A DNA stretch of 64,000 bases from Methylophaga sp. (GCA_002696735.1 NZSL01000014.1:126270-190269), one strand, 5' to 3'. Counted from the first letter of the stretch, positions 38,063 through 46,975 are shown. The notes: generated by a model not told the origin, from the sequence alone. A program made the numbers and translations.

Positions 38063-38211
38063 AGTTACTTCTGCGATGACATTGAATTTTTAACAGCACC
38101 GGGGTAGATCGCAATTTTATACAGTTGAATCAAGCAGAATTAATTGTGTAATTTGTTTGTCAGCATTTAACCGAGCATAATTTATACATACATAACATGC
38201 CCAAGGTGATT

Positions 38212-38994
38212 ATGATGATAAAAGCGATTTTATTTGATATCAGTGGTGTATTGCATGTTGATAACGAGCCGGTAAATGGCGCTATAGAGGCCATTCAGCT
38301 GGCTCGGAACGAGCAAATAGTGGTGCGCTTTGTAACCAATACTTCCCGAAAAACCAGCACCGACATGTTGCAGTCACTGTTGCAGATGGGCTTCGATCTG
38401 AGTGTTGAGGAAGTGTTAACCGCTCCCGGCGCAGTGAAGTTAGCGTTACAGCAACGCAAATTGCGTCCATATTGCCTGGTGCATGAAAAGCTGCGCCCGG
38501 AATTTGCCGATCTGGATCAAAGTTCTCCCAATGCTGTGGTCATTGCCGATGCCGGCGATGGATTTAATTATGCGAACATGAACCGGGCATTTCAGTTGGT
38601 GATGGATGGGGCACCGCTGCTTGGTATAGGTTTGAATCGATATTTCCGGCAAAACGAAGAGTTGCAGTTGGATGCTGGCCCCTTTATTGCGGCACTTGAA
38701 TTTGCCTGTGATGTGGAAGCTGAGATTTTAGGCAAACCAGCAAAAGCATTTTTCCAGACAGCAGTGGAATCTACTGGTTTTGCTGCTGAAGAAGTACTGA
38801 TGATAGGAGATGATGCGTTTGCTGATGTACAAGGTGCGTTGGCAGCAGGATTAAGAGGTTGTCTGGTGCAGACCGGAAAATATACACCGGGAGACGAAGA
38901 TAAAATCCGTCATCCCGGTGCATGGGTATTACCTTCTGTGGTCGAGGCAGTAAATCAGGTGGTCAAACCGACTTATGCCTATTCGAATAAATAG
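38212..38994 (+). CDS. HAD-IIA family phosphatase (LHPP/TIGR01458-like)
   Basis: A 260-residue hydrolase with the HAD-IIA layout: motif I FDISGVLHVDN (D-I-S-G instead of the usual D-x-D-G), motif II VTNTSRKT, cap domain, and motif IV MIGDDAFADVQGALAAGLRG. Replacement of the second aspartate by serine in motif I is seen in the LHPP group, which cleaves phosphorus-nitrogen and pyrophosphate bonds. I chose ATG 38212 after aaggtg; ATG 38197 would add five residues. Its end overlaps the convergent Memo gene by 16 bases. Confidence 0.85.
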   Translation: MMIKAILFDISGVLHVDNEPVNGAIEAIQLARNEQIVVRFVTNTSRKTSTDMLQSLLQMGFDLSVEEVLTAPGAVKLALQQRKLRPYCLVHEKLRPEFADLDQSSPNAVVIADAGDGFNYANMNRAFQLVMDGAPLLGIGLNRYFRQNEELQLDAGPFIAALEFACDVEAEILGKPAKAFFQTAVESTGFAAEEVLMIGDDAFADVQGALAAGLRGCLVQTGKYTPGDEDKIRHPGAWVLPSVVEAVNQVVKPTYAYSNK

Positions 38995-39767
38995 GCGCCA
39001 TATCCGACGACGCTTTCTTTTTTGCGGACGATATCACCGGAATTACTTAACGCCATGATTTGACCGGACATATTTGCATTGCGGGCATACTCAAGAAAGC
39101 CGCGGATGGCATCACAGCCACAGGCATGAAACTTATCAATATCGTGATTATCCATGCTGATAATAGCCTGTGAAGTATATTGGTCTATCTTGCGTGCGGT
39201 CTCATAATCCAGGTAGTGACTCAGGTCAGAACTGATCACAATTAACGATTTAGCATCCTGGGTTGCCGTACCCAGAACATCGGCAATCAGCGAAGAACTA
39301 GCTTGGCCGGTGAGTAAAGGCACAATTTCAAATTGATTTAGCGAATATTGTAAAAAAGGTAGCTGGACTTCCAGACAATGTTCGTTATCATGCGGGCTTT
39401 CGTAGGTTTCAACCCCTTTAATGCGGCTTAACTGAGGGTAGATTTTTTTGTCTACCGCCACACTGCCAATCGGCGTAGCAAAATAATCCGCCTCGCTCAT
39501 CGCAATGCCTTTGAAATCTGTACGATGCGAGGGACCAATTAAAATGACCCGTTCAATATCATCGGCTACTTCCATTAAGGACTGATAAGCCTTGGCAGCG
39601 ACTTGACCGGAATAGAAATAACCCCCATGCGGAACAATAAGCGCTTTAGCATGATGGTGAATGTGGTCTGAGGGCTTATCAAACTGTTTTGCCAACAAGT
39701 CTTCAAGCTCTGCTGAACGGGCGGGATAATACAAACCTGCAACTGCACTGGGGCGAATCGAAATCAT
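38979..39767 (-). CDS. Memo-like protein (AmmeMemoRadiSam system protein B)
   Basis: A 262-residue protein of the Memo family, fold related to extradiol dioxygenases. It starts MISIRPSAVAGLYYPA, includes VPHGGYFYSGQVAAKAYQ and ILIGPSHRTDF, and has SSDLSHYLDYETA; the histidines in these segments would form the metal site. ATG 39767 after gagga is preferred; the open frame continues upstream into repeat R6 to 39815. In many genomes Memo lies with an AMMECR1 protein and a radical-SAM protein; neither is adjacent here. Function in bacteria is not settled. Confidence 0.88.
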   Translation of the reverse strand: MISIRPSAVAGLYYPARSAELEDLLAKQFDKPSDHIHHHAKALIVPHGGYFYSGQVAAKAYQSLMEVADDIERVILIGPSHRTDFKGIAMSEADYFATPIGSVAVDKKIYPQLSRIKGVETYESPHDNEHCLEVQLPFLQYSLNQFEIVPLLTGQASSSLIADVLGTATQDAKSLIVISSDLSHYLDYETARKIDQYTSQAIISMDNHDIDKFHACGCDAIRGFLEYARNANMSGQIMALSNSGDIVRKKESVVGYGAYLFE

Positions 39768-39787
39768 TGTTTTTATCCTCAACTCTT

Positions 39788-40051
39788 GGGTCTGTTTACC
39801 TTTCATAACCACCACTGCTGGCGACTATTTTTCCGTCCAACAAGGCGGAAATGATGCGATGTAGTTGTTCTACATAATTCATTTCCAACGCAGTAGGGTG
39901 GAAAAATTGTCCCAGCCCTTCGGGTTGTGGCTGAAAATCTACCACTCTGCGTTGCTCGTCATTTATTTAGAGGAACTAAACTACACTCCTCACGCCTTGA
40001 TTGGTCTATTTTCAGTCACAACAGAGGCGGCTTTGAAAGGTAAATAGACCC
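39788..40051. repeat. Dispersed repeat R6: long copy (264 bp), subfamily GGGTCTG
   Basis: Ends gggtctgtttacctttcat and, in reverse, gggtctatttacctttcaa pair at 17 of 19 positions. Inside are a hairpin ggaaatgatgcgatgtag / ctacataattcatttcc, the cagcccttcgggttgtg segment, and an arm pair at 39927-39943 and 40003-40019 with two mismatches and one wobble. It lies between the Memo gene and the FMN-oxidase gene. The rest of that gap (40052-40113) shows nothing clear. Confidence 0.85.
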
Positions 40052-40113
40052 AAGGCCTTGGATGATTGAGTATTCGCTTCGCAATATGGATTTTCAAGCA
40101 AGGATTTAGCTGT

Positions 40114-40159
40114 AAAAAATGATCAATACCCGGAAACCTGATGTGTCGGGCATTGATCA
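40114..40159 (-). terminator. Minus-strand intrinsic terminator of the FMN-binding oxidase gene
   Basis: tgatcaatacccg (40120-40132) and cgggcattgatca (40147-40159) form a 13-bp stem with one mismatch; six A residues before it give a T-run on the minus strand. A second small hairpin (cggg / cccg) lies at 40164-40178. Confidence 0.75.
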
Positions 40160-40238
40160 CTTGCGGGAATTTTTCCCGAAATATAAATGTGGTACAGATG
40201 AGACATAGTGGTGCGCAAACTACTTATTTTTCAATAAT

Positions 40239-40895
40239 TTACGCTTCACCTTTTTGCAGCAGTACTTCATATTCTTCCATGGTAATAATGCCGCCTTCCA
40301 GAGCCACTTTAGCCTTTTCTTTATCATCTATAACGTCTTGAACGGCATCTAAACGCTTCCAGACTGGTAATGGTGTCTGGCATTCAGCTTTTGGCACATA
40401 TCGAGATTCACTGATGCGTTTATAACGGTGAATATAACGAGGGCAGTTCTGAAACATATCTTCAATGGTGACTCTGACCACCAGTTCTGCTTCATGAAAT
40501 AACGCCAGATCTGCCGGATCGCGACTCAGTTCGGCAGTACCATGAACCCGAACCCGGTGTGGAGTTTCAAAATCGATAAACAACATGCCAACTTTTTTAT
40601 TGGCATCAATATTACCCATCGACAGATACATGCCGTTACCGTCAAGACTGGGAAAGGCGAGTGTTTTTTCATCGAGAATTTTTACAAAACCAATGTCGCC
40701 GCCCTTATGGGAACAGGTTGGAAACCCCCGGTGATCAACCGTGGACAGGAAAAAGAAATCACGTGATGCGATAAACTCACGATGCTGATCAGTAATGTAA
40801 TCAGTGATAATGGCCTCGCCGACTCGATCCGCAAGTTTTTCTTTATCGAATTCCTGTTGTAATTGCCGATGCTGGGTGCCATAAATTTCAGTCAT
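40239..40895 (-). CDS. Pyridoxamine 5'-phosphate oxidase-family FMN-binding protein
   Basis: A 218-residue split-barrel flavoprotein. The start ATG 40895 (MTEIYGTQHRQLQQEF) follows a purine-rich site. The core (about 35-165) has FFFLSTVDHRGFPTCSHKGGDIGFV and MLFIDFETPHRVRVHGTA, the usual FMN-contacting segments, and the end includes PVWKRLDAVQDVI. Members of this subgroup are not PdxH; substrates are mostly unknown. The closest neighbours are a LysR-azoreductase-pirin set of redox type, which may be controlled separately. Confidence 0.82.
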   Translation of the reverse strand: MTEIYGTQHRQLQQEFDKEKLADRVGEAIITDYITDQHREFIASRDFFFLSTVDHRGFPTCSHKGGDIGFVKILDEKTLAFPSLDGNGMYLSMGNIDANKKVGMLFIDFETPHRVRVHGTAELSRDPADLALFHEAELVVRVTIEDMFQNCPRYIHRYKRISESRYVPKAECQTPLPVWKRLDAVQDVIDDKEKAKVALEGGIITMEEYEVLLQKGEA

Positions 40896-40967
40896 AGGTT
40901 CTCTCTCTTTATAAGATTTTTCTTGTGGGCGACAGTTGAGCATTGTCGCCAAAGACTGTCAAATAGC

Positions 40968-41879
40968 TCAGCAATCCAACCAGGGTGCATTGCGAGCGAA
41001 ATATTTCTGCAAATAGGCAATCAGAATCTGACTGCGCCTTGGCAAATAGCGGGTTTGTGGGTAAACCGCGAAAATGCCAACCTCGTTGTCATACATATAG
41101 TCACGCAATATGACCTCAAGCTTTCCTGATTGCACAGCCTGATAACAAAGAAAATCTGGAGAGAAGATAATGCCTTGGCCTGCGATGGCTGAATCACACA
41201 GAAAATTACCATTATTAGCTGAAAGCTTGCCCTGCAAATGCAAACTGATGGGGCTGCCATTCTGTTGAAACACCCAGGTTTCAGAGGTATTTCGATAATG
41301 CAAAATAGCATGGTCATTAGTAAGATCGATGGGAATGACTGGCGTGCCATGATAGGCCAGATATTCTGGACTGGCACAGACCAGCAGCCGTGTAGATGAG
41401 AGTTTTTTTGCAATTAAGGTTGAGTCATCCAGTCTGGCGATGCGGATTGCCAGATCAAATCCATCAGCAATCAAATCAACCTGTCGATCATTGAAATCAA
41501 TCGACATTTCAATCAGGGGATGTAATTGCTGAAATTCCTGTAAGGCGGGCCCCAAATGCATTAAGCCAAAAGATACCGGCGCGGAGATTCGTAACTTGCC
41601 GCTGAGTTCGGCTTCAATATCGGATATCTGTGCTTCTGCCTCTGCAATATCATCCAGTAATCGCAAACAATGCTGATAATAACGGTGTCCGGCCTCGGTC
41701 AGCGTTTGGCGTCGGGTGGTGCGTTGCAGCAGAGTCACATTCAAACGTTTTTCCAAATCTTTTAACCGCCTGCTAACTGCCGATTTCACGGTATCAAGCT
41801 GTTCGGCAGCGAGACTGATACTGCCTGCTTCAACAATACGTTTAAACGTTTGCATATCTTCAATTTGATTCACTGCCAT
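40968..41879 (-). CDS. LysR-family transcriptional regulator
   Basis: A 303-residue regulator with an N-terminal winged helix (about 1-62, TFKRIVEAGSISLAAEQLDTVKSAVSRRLKDLEKRL) and a C-terminal effector-binding domain (about 90-295). It is divergent from the azoreductase-pirin pair across 116 bp that hold LysR-type sites, so it most likely controls that pair. This regulator-azoreductase-pirin arrangement is common in proteobacteria and tends to respond to quinones or other electrophiles. The inducer is not shown by the sequence. Confidence 0.92.
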   Translation of the reverse strand: MAVNQIEDMQTFKRIVEAGSISLAAEQLDTVKSAVSRRLKDLEKRLNVTLLQRTTRRQTLTEAGHRYYQHCLRLLDDIAEAEAQISDIEAELSGKLRISAPVSFGLMHLGPALQEFQQLHPLIEMSIDFNDRQVDLIADGFDLAIRIARLDDSTLIAKKLSSTRLLVCASPEYLAYHGTPVIPIDLTNDHAILHYRNTSETWVFQQNGSPISLHLQGKLSANNGNFLCDSAIAGQGIIFSPDFLCYQAVQSGKLEVILRDYMYDNEVGIFAVYPQTRYLPRRSQILIAYLQKYFARNAPWLDC

Positions 41880-41890
41880 ATCCTTTTATT

Positions 41891-41948
41891 GTTCTTTATA
41901 TATCAACAATAAATTCTTTATAGCATTCTTTATCAAAATTTAAAGAAC
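41891..41948. promoter_or_regulatory. Operator region for the LysR regulator
   Basis: Three copies of ttctttat (41892, 41914 and 41926) stand on one strand, and taaagaa (41941-41947) forms an inverted repeat with the last, TTCTTTA-N8-TAAAGAA. The spacing is typical of multi-site LysR operators. Confidence 0.6.
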
Positions 41949-41995
41949 TATAAAATGTCACCGTACTAACTTAACCGACCTATAAGAGGAATTAA

Positions 41996-42580
41996 ATGAT
42001 GCAAAAATTAAACGTATTACATATTAATGCCAGTGGTCGTTATGACGGATCATTAACCCGGACTGTCTCGACCCAGTTGACCGAAATATTGGCTAGTCAA
42101 CATGATGTAACCTTGCAGCAACGTGATGTGGCTTCAGGTTTGCCATTCATCAACGAAGAATGGATTAATTCCAACTTTACCGATCCGGCAGATAGAAGTG
42201 AGGCACAAAAAAATGTATTGGCCTTATCTGATCAGCTGATTAATGAAGTCAAGACAGCGGATGTGATAGTGATAGCTGTACCGATTTATAACTTTGGTAT
42301 ACCGGCAGCATTGAAAGCCTGGATTGATCTGGTGGCTAGGGCGCGCGAAACCTTTCGGTATAACGAAAATGGTCCTGTAGGCTTACTGGAAAACAAACAA
42401 GTTTATCTGGTGATGGCATCAGGTGGCGTACCACTGGAAAGTGATGTGGATTTTGCCAGTCAGTATTTGAAATTTTTTATGCAGTTTATTGGCATTAGCG
42501 ATGTCACATTGGTCAATGCCAACCACTATTTTGAACAGCCGGACAGCAGCGAGAAATTGGCTGCAGTGATTGCGGCGTAA
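41996..42580 (+). CDS. azoR: FMN-dependent NADH-azoreductase
   Basis: A 194-residue flavodoxin-fold quinone/azo reductase that uses NADH and protects against quinones. INASGRYDGSLTR binds the FMN phosphate; VPIYNFGIPAALKAWIDLVARARETF and VMASGGVPLES are the conserved FMN and substrate regions. RBS gagg precedes the ATG at 41996; a second Met follows at once, so the start may be one codon later. The pirin gene follows after 10 bp. Confidence 0.92.
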   Translation: MMQKLNVLHINASGRYDGSLTRTVSTQLTEILASQHDVTLQQRDVASGLPFINEEWINSNFTDPADRSEAQKNVLALSDQLINEVKTADVIVIAVPIYNFGIPAALKAWIDLVARARETFRYNENGPVGLLENKQVYLVMASGGVPLESDVDFASQYLKFFMQFIGISDVTLVNANHYFEQPDSSEKLAAVIAA

Positions 42581-42590
42581 GGAGGCCATC

Positions 42591-43433
42591 ATGGCACAAC
42601 AACGTGAAGTGAAAAAATGGATACGGGGTCAGATGACCTCGGATGGGGCGGGGGTGTCGTTAAGACGGTTAATCGCCTCGCATGAAATAGATATGTTGGA
42701 TCCGTTTTTATTGTTTGATGCGTTTGGCAGTGATAAACCTGAAGACTATATTGCCGGTTTTCCACCCCATCCACATCGTGGTTTTGAAACAGTGACCTAT
42801 ATGCTGGCAGGTAAAATGCGCCATGAAGATAGCGCCGGTAATGCGGGGGTGATTGAAAGTGGAGGCGTGCAGTGGATGACAGCAGGCCGCGGCATTATCC
42901 ACTCGGAAAAACCTGAGCAGGAAGCGGGTTTGTTGGCAGGTTTCCAGTTGTGGGTAAATCTGCCCGCTGAACATAAAATGATGGCACCACGCTACCAGGA
43001 AAAAGCAGCCAGCGAGATTGCAATAGAGACACGCCAAGCAGGTTTAACGGTAAAAGTCGTAGCCGGTGAAACGCTTAATGGAACCAAAGGCGTTATAGAT
43101 AATAGTTTTATTGAGCCGGTTTATTTTGTGATTGATGCGCCTGCAGGTAGTGTATTTGAAGACCAGATACCAGCTACTCATAATGCCTTTATTTATGTAG
43201 CAGCAGGTCGAGTCAGTATTGGCGATAAACCGACTTCAATCGGTGCCTCGCAGCTGGCGGTACTAAAAGAAGGTGATGCGGTGAAAGTAATGGCAGAACA
43301 GGACAGCACATTCATTGTGGTGGCTGGCAAACCGATTAATGAACCAGTTGAACGGGCAGGACCATTTGTAATGAATACCCGTGCTGAACTGGAACAGGCT
43401 TTTGCTGATTATCGCAGCGGTCAGTTTGCCTGA
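42591..43433 (+). CDS. Pirin family protein
   Basis: A 280-residue bicupin. ATG 42591 after a perfect aaggagg is preferred. The N-terminal cupin has the pirin metal site: FPPHPHRGFETVTYML (two histidines), with a further H in RGIIHSEKP and the glutamate that follows. The C-terminal cupin (about 170-280) has the PAGSVFEDQIPATHNAFIYV stretch. Bacterial pirins such as YhhW act as quercetinases or redox-linked partners. It shares the operon and probably the regulator with azoR, and is closed by a terminator. Confidence 0.92.
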   Translation: MAQQREVKKWIRGQMTSDGAGVSLRRLIASHEIDMLDPFLLFDAFGSDKPEDYIAGFPPHPHRGFETVTYMLAGKMRHEDSAGNAGVIESGGVQWMTAGRGIIHSEKPEQEAGLLAGFQLWVNLPAEHKMMAPRYQEKAASEIAIETRQAGLTVKVVAGETLNGTKGVIDNSFIEPVYFVIDAPAGSVFEDQIPATHNAFIYVAAGRVSIGDKPTSIGASQLAVLKEGDAVKVMAEQDSTFIVVAGKPINEPVERAGPFVMNTRAELEQAFADYRSGQFA

Positions 43434-43438
43434 TTTTG

Positions 43439-43466
43439 AGCCCGGAATTATCCGGGCTTTTTTTTG
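43439..43466 (+). terminator. Intrinsic terminator of the azoR-pirin operon
   Basis: Stem agcccgga / tccgggct with loop atta and a T-run of eight. Confidence 0.92.
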
Positions 43467-43477
43467 CGGTATCAACC

Positions 43478-43561
43478 AGAGCTTGTTTATCTTGCATATC
43501 CACCACTGCCGATGGCTGATTTTTTGTCCAGAATGGCAGTCATGAAAGATCAATCGCCCTA
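43478..43561. repeat. Dispersed repeat R7: 83-bp shortened copy
   Basis: Left end agagcttgtttatcttgcat, then ccaccactgccgatgg, and a right end that in reverse reads agggcgattgatctttcat. The interior hairpins are lost. TA follows the right end. Confidence 0.7.
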
Positions 43562-43619
43562 ATAAATGTTAACTTAATATAACAACAAGAATTTTTTCTC
43601 ATTTCACGGGGTGTTAACG

Positions 43620-43680
43620 AGGGGCTGTTTATCTTTCATAGCCGCCAGCAGTGCTGGCTCTGAAAAATAGACAGACCCTA
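43620..43680. repeat. Dispersed repeat R8: 61-bp shortened copy
   Basis: Left end aggggctgtttatctttcat; right end in reverse agggtctgtctatttttcag. Between them only gccgccagcagtgctggc is left, itself a small hairpin. It ends 23 bp before the DUF305 gene and overlaps its likely promoter region. Confidence 0.75.
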
Positions 43681-43703
43681 GTCTTTAATTAGGAGATAAG
43701 CTG

Positions 43704-44153
43704 ATGAAAATGTATGGAAGATTTGCTGCCATGATCCTGACATCCACTCTCGTGATGTTCGGCTTAATGTATCTAAATACCTATCAGGCTGATCATGTGT
43801 TTTTCAGTGAAACCCGAAGTTATATGGCACTGATAATGGGGGCAACCATGGCAATAGTGATGTTGAGCTTTATGCTGCACATGTATTCCAACGTCACAGT
43901 CAATATCATTATTTATCTTGTCAGTATTGTAATTTTTGCGGGCTCACTCTGGCTGGTAAGGAGCCAGACCACGGTTGATGATGTGTCTTATATGAAAGCC
44001 ATGATTCCACATCACTCGATCGCAATTTTGACCAGCGAAAGGGCAAAGATTAGTGATCCACGGGTACGTCAATTAGCCGATGAAATTATTGAGGCGCAAC
44101 GCAGGGAAATTGATGAGATGAAAATGCTGATTAACGATCTTCAGAAAAAGTAA
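43704..44153 (+). CDS. DUF305-domain membrane protein
   Basis: A 149-residue protein with three membrane helices (about 7-25, 40-60, 70-88) and a C-terminal soluble helical part (about 95-149). The motif DDVSYMKAMIPHHSIAILTSERA, with the paired histidines, is the DUF305 signature; these residues are suspected metal ligands, and the family is often found near copper-handling genes, though none is near here. Start follows aggagataag. A short hairpin (gaaaacgc / gcgttttc, 44204-44234) lies between it and marC. Confidence 0.85.
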   Translation: MKMYGRFAAMILTSTLVMFGLMYLNTYQADHVFFSETRSYMALIMGATMAIVMLSFMLHMYSNVTVNIIIYLVSIVIFAGSLWLVRSQTTVDDVSYMKAMIPHHSIAILTSERAKISDPRVRQLADEIIEAQRREIDEMKMLINDLQKK

Positions 44154-44250
44154 AAAACCGGATTGAAAATATGTCTCTATTAATTAAACAACAAGACAAT
44201 ACAGAAAACGCATTTATGCGAACATAGCGTTTTCTTTAAGTGGATACATT

Positions 44251-44895
44251 ATGAATGCAATTGGTTTATTTGATTATTGGATCATCGCGATTGCCGCCTT
44301 ATTTGTCATTGTGAATCCATTAACAACTGCTTTTATGTTTGTATCGCTGTTGCCTCGTACTTCAGAAACCACCCGTAAGGCAGTCGCCAAACGCTCCAGC
44401 CTGATTGCTACTGGCGTATTTTTTGTTTTTGCCTTACTGGGTGGTCTTATTTTCAACATATTTGGTATTACCATCGAGGCATTTCGTATTGCCGGTGGCT
44501 TGATTTTATTTGGTATTGCCATGAGCATGATTCACAAGGGACTGGATGAAGGTGAGACCAGCAGTGCATCTGATCCTGCAATAGAAGGCAAAATTGCCAA
44601 GGATATCTCGGTGATTCCGTTAGCTATCCCGTTTATGAGCGGACCGGGTGCCATTGCCACGGTGATGATTTTGACCAGTGAGGCACCGACAGCCTGGCAT
44701 TTAATTTTGGTGTTTGCAGCGATTATGCTGACCACAGGATCCTGTTACCTGGCAATGGTGTATTCCCATTTTCTGGTGCGTTATCTGGGAGAAACCGGCA
44801 AAGAGATAATTACCCGAATTTTTGGCATCATTCTTTCGGTCATCGCGGTGCAATTTGTCATTAATGGCGTATTGGAAATTTATGCTGGATTATAA
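44251..44895 (+). CDS. MarC-family integral membrane protein
   Basis: A 214-residue inner-membrane protein with six predicted helices, matching the UPF0056/MarC family over its length (FVIVNPLTTAFMFVSLLP near the start; PFMSGPGAIATVMIL in the middle). The early claim that MarC gives multiple antibiotic resistance was withdrawn, and the transported substrate is unknown. Its stop abuts the stop of the convergent cvrA gene with no spacer, so readthrough is possible. Confidence 0.9.
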   Translation: MNAIGLFDYWIIAIAALFVIVNPLTTAFMFVSLLPRTSETTRKAVAKRSSLIATGVFFVFALLGGLIFNIFGITIEAFRIAGGLILFGIAMSMIHKGLDEGETSSASDPAIEGKIAKDISVIPLAIPFMSGPGAIATVMILTSEAPTAWHLILVFAAIMLTTGSCYLAMVYSHFLVRYLGETGKEIITRIFGIILSVIAVQFVINGVLEIYAGL

Positions 44896-46602
44896 TCAGT
44901 AAAGCCTGAGACCCACTTTAATAATTTTATCGCCATCTACTTCATTGACTACCCAATGAATGCCATGCCAGTCCACATCATCGCCCACTACCGGATGGCC
45001 ACCGACTCGACGGGAAATAAATTCGCTTAATGTCATACCATGTTCTGCAGAACTGATAACCAGTCCATAAGCTTTTGCGACGTCTGATAATAAGGCATCG
45101 CCGCGTAGCGTAAATGATCCAAAAAATGCCTCACGATTTTTTAGTTTTGAATGACCACTAAAGATTTGATTCAGTGCATCCAAATCTTCATTACGACTTA
45201 TCACACAAATGGTGTCATTCAACTTCAGTTCAGTACTGCCTTTGGGATGCAGCATCACGTTATTACGGAATAATGCCGATATCAATGTGCCAGAAGGGAA
45301 GCGCAGTAAACGGATCTGCTGACCATCAAGCTGTTCGTTCTCAATCCGATAAACAAACATTTCATAATCATTTGTTGGCAAAATGCCCAAGGCTCCCTGA
45401 TGGTTTGGTTTGATACCTATCGGCACCTCTACCCGCATCCAACGTGCCATTAGTGACAGGGTGCTGCCTTGAATCAACAGCGAAAGTAATACAACAGCAA
45501 ACGCAACATTGAAATACAGCGAGGCATTTTCTACTCCCCCAATCACCGGGAAGATAGCCAATACGATAGGCACCGCTCCACGTAAACCTACCCACGAAAT
45601 AAACCCCAATTCACGCCAGCGGAAGCGAAAGAAAGGTTTAATGGACAGGAATACCGCGATGGGTCGGGCGACAAAAATTAATGCCAATGCGATAACCAGT
45701 GAAGGCAGGGCGTATTGCAATAATTCACTCGGATTGACCAGTAAACCTAAAATCAGAAATAAACCAATCTGACTGAGCCAGGCCAGACCATCATGTACAG
45801 GAAGAATAAAGTTCAAATGACGGCCAGGTTGATTACCGATCATCAAACCACAGAGGTAAATGGCTAGAAAACCACTGCCACCAATGACTCCGGTTAAGCC
45901 AAACACGCTGAAACCCAGAGCCAGAGCCAACATGGCATAAAGTCCCGGCGCTAGATCCATCCAATTGAGTAATTTTGCAATTAGCCAGCCACCTCCGATA
46001 CCGATAATCAGGCCAAAACCGAATTGCTGTAATAAAAATAAAGCCGTATCCCAGGCACCGCCCATTTCACCGGTCATTAACTCGACCAGCATAATCGTAA
46101 GGAAAATTGCCATAGGATCATTGGTGCCAGATTCAATTTCCAAGGTGGCACCAACGCGTTCATTCAGGTTTATTCCTCGCCCGCTCAACATGGAAAATAC
46201 CGCAGCCGCATCGGTTGAACCGATAATGGCGCCGATCAATAACCCTTCAAGCAGCTTGAGATCAAATATCCACATTGCCAGCAAGCCGATACTGCCACTG
46301 GTCAGTAAAACACCTAATGTCGCAAGGGAAAGTGCAGGTTTGAAGCCGGCACGAAAGGTTTTCAAACGGGTACGTAATCCACCATCCAGCAGAATCATTG
46401 CCAGGGCAAGATGGCCAATCAGAAAAGCCAGGGAGTAATCATCGAACTGAATCCCCAGAACACCCTCTTCACCGGCTAACATGCCCAGGGCTAAAAAGAT
46501 AATCAGTAATGGCAGGCCAAACTTTGATGAAAGACGACTACCAAGAATGCTTAGGGAAATAAGCAGGCCGCCAAGTAGAAAAAGAGTATTGATAAAATCC
46601 AT
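44896..46602 (-). CDS. cvrA: Potassium/proton antiporter CvrA (NhaP2-type)
   Basis: A 568-residue CPA1 exchanger. The membrane part (about 1-390) has twelve or so helices with the ion-binding GSTDAAAVFSMLSGRG and ESGTNDPMAIFLT stretches. The cytoplasmic tail has a TrkA-C domain (about 400-480, LRFPSGTLISALFRN and CVISRNEDLDALNQIF) and a CorC/HlyC-like domain (about 485-565, HPVVGDDVDWHGIHWVVNEVDGDKI). The layout matches YcgO/CvrA, which keeps potassium and pH balance at low osmolarity. The region upstream holds repeat R9. Confidence 0.92.
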   Translation of the reverse strand: MDFINTLFLLGGLLISLSILGSRLSSKFGLPLLIIFLALGMLAGEEGVLGIQFDDYSLAFLIGHLALAMILLDGGLRTRLKTFRAGFKPALSLATLGVLLTSGSIGLLAMWIFDLKLLEGLLIGAIIGSTDAAAVFSMLSGRGINLNERVGATLEIESGTNDPMAIFLTIMLVELMTGEMGGAWDTALFLLQQFGFGLIIGIGGGWLIAKLLNWMDLAPGLYAMLALALGFSVFGLTGVIGGSGFLAIYLCGLMIGNQPGRHLNFILPVHDGLAWLSQIGLFLILGLLVNPSELLQYALPSLVIALALIFVARPIAVFLSIKPFFRFRWRELGFISWVGLRGAVPIVLAIFPVIGGVENASLYFNVAFAVVLLSLLIQGSTLSLMARWMRVEVPIGIKPNHQGALGILPTNDYEMFVYRIENEQLDGQQIRLLRFPSGTLISALFRNNVMLHPKGSTELKLNDTICVISRNEDLDALNQIFSGHSKLKNREAFFGSFTLRGDALLSDVAKAYGLVISSAEHGMTLSEFISRRVGGHPVVGDDVDWHGIHWVVNEVDGDKIIKVGLRLY

Positions 46603-46611
46603 ATTAAACCG

Positions 46612-46720
46612 AGGGTCTGTTTATCTTTAAAGCCGTCAATATTGAAGACGAGACTTTTTCCAACATGGCAGAAATGTTGAGATGTCGTCATCCTGCATAA
46701 GTCATTTTCAACGCAGTTGT
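46612..46720. repeat. Dispersed repeat R9: decayed left half
   Basis: Starts agggtctgtttatctttaaa and keeps recognisable pieces of the left half of a long copy (ttttccaacatggcagaaatg, then tgcataagtcattttcaacgcagt), after which the match ends. No right end is found. The rest of the gap up to 46821 is A+T-rich with nothing clear. Confidence 0.6.
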
Positions 46721-46821
46721 AATAACTATAAGTTCAATTATTACATACCCATTAATTCGTTTGTCTGCTGATTCAACTGTAAGTGATATTTTTCATATTT
46801 TCATAAATAAAAAAGCAGGCA

Positions 46822-46849
46822 TAAAAAAACCGGCATAGCCGGCTTTTTA
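46822..46849 (-). terminator. Minus-strand intrinsic terminator of the old yellow enzyme gene
   Basis: Core ccggc / gccgg with a 3-nt loop, flanked by seven A residues on the left and five T on the right with one mismatch; it fits the minus strand best. Confidence 0.7.
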
Positions 46850-46975
46850 GGGGGTGCCTATCTTTTATCGTCACCACTGCTGGAAACTTTTTTCCGACTC
46901 ATAAACTGCAATAATCGCACTTTGAGTACTACATTCAGTCACAACAGTGGCGGAAATGAAAGATCAACAAGCTCT
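46850..46975. repeat. Dispersed repeat R10: shortened copy (about 126 bp)
   Basis: A poor left end (gggggtgcctatcttttatc) followed by caccactgctgg, a changed interior, then the conserved ttcagtcacaacagtggcgg and a good right end, in reverse agagcttgttgatctttcat. It lies directly after a terminator and before the stop of the old yellow enzyme gene. Confidence 0.65.

Noticed and set aside
37704..40051. CRISPR array or tandem repeat
   Set aside because: The repeated pieces are far apart, palindromic and of variable length, without regular spacers or cas genes.
45509..46438. Plus-strand frames inside cvrA (45509-45772 and 45965-46438)
   Set aside because: They are antisense shadows of the membrane domain of the antiporter; rich in P, N and I as expected for such shadows.
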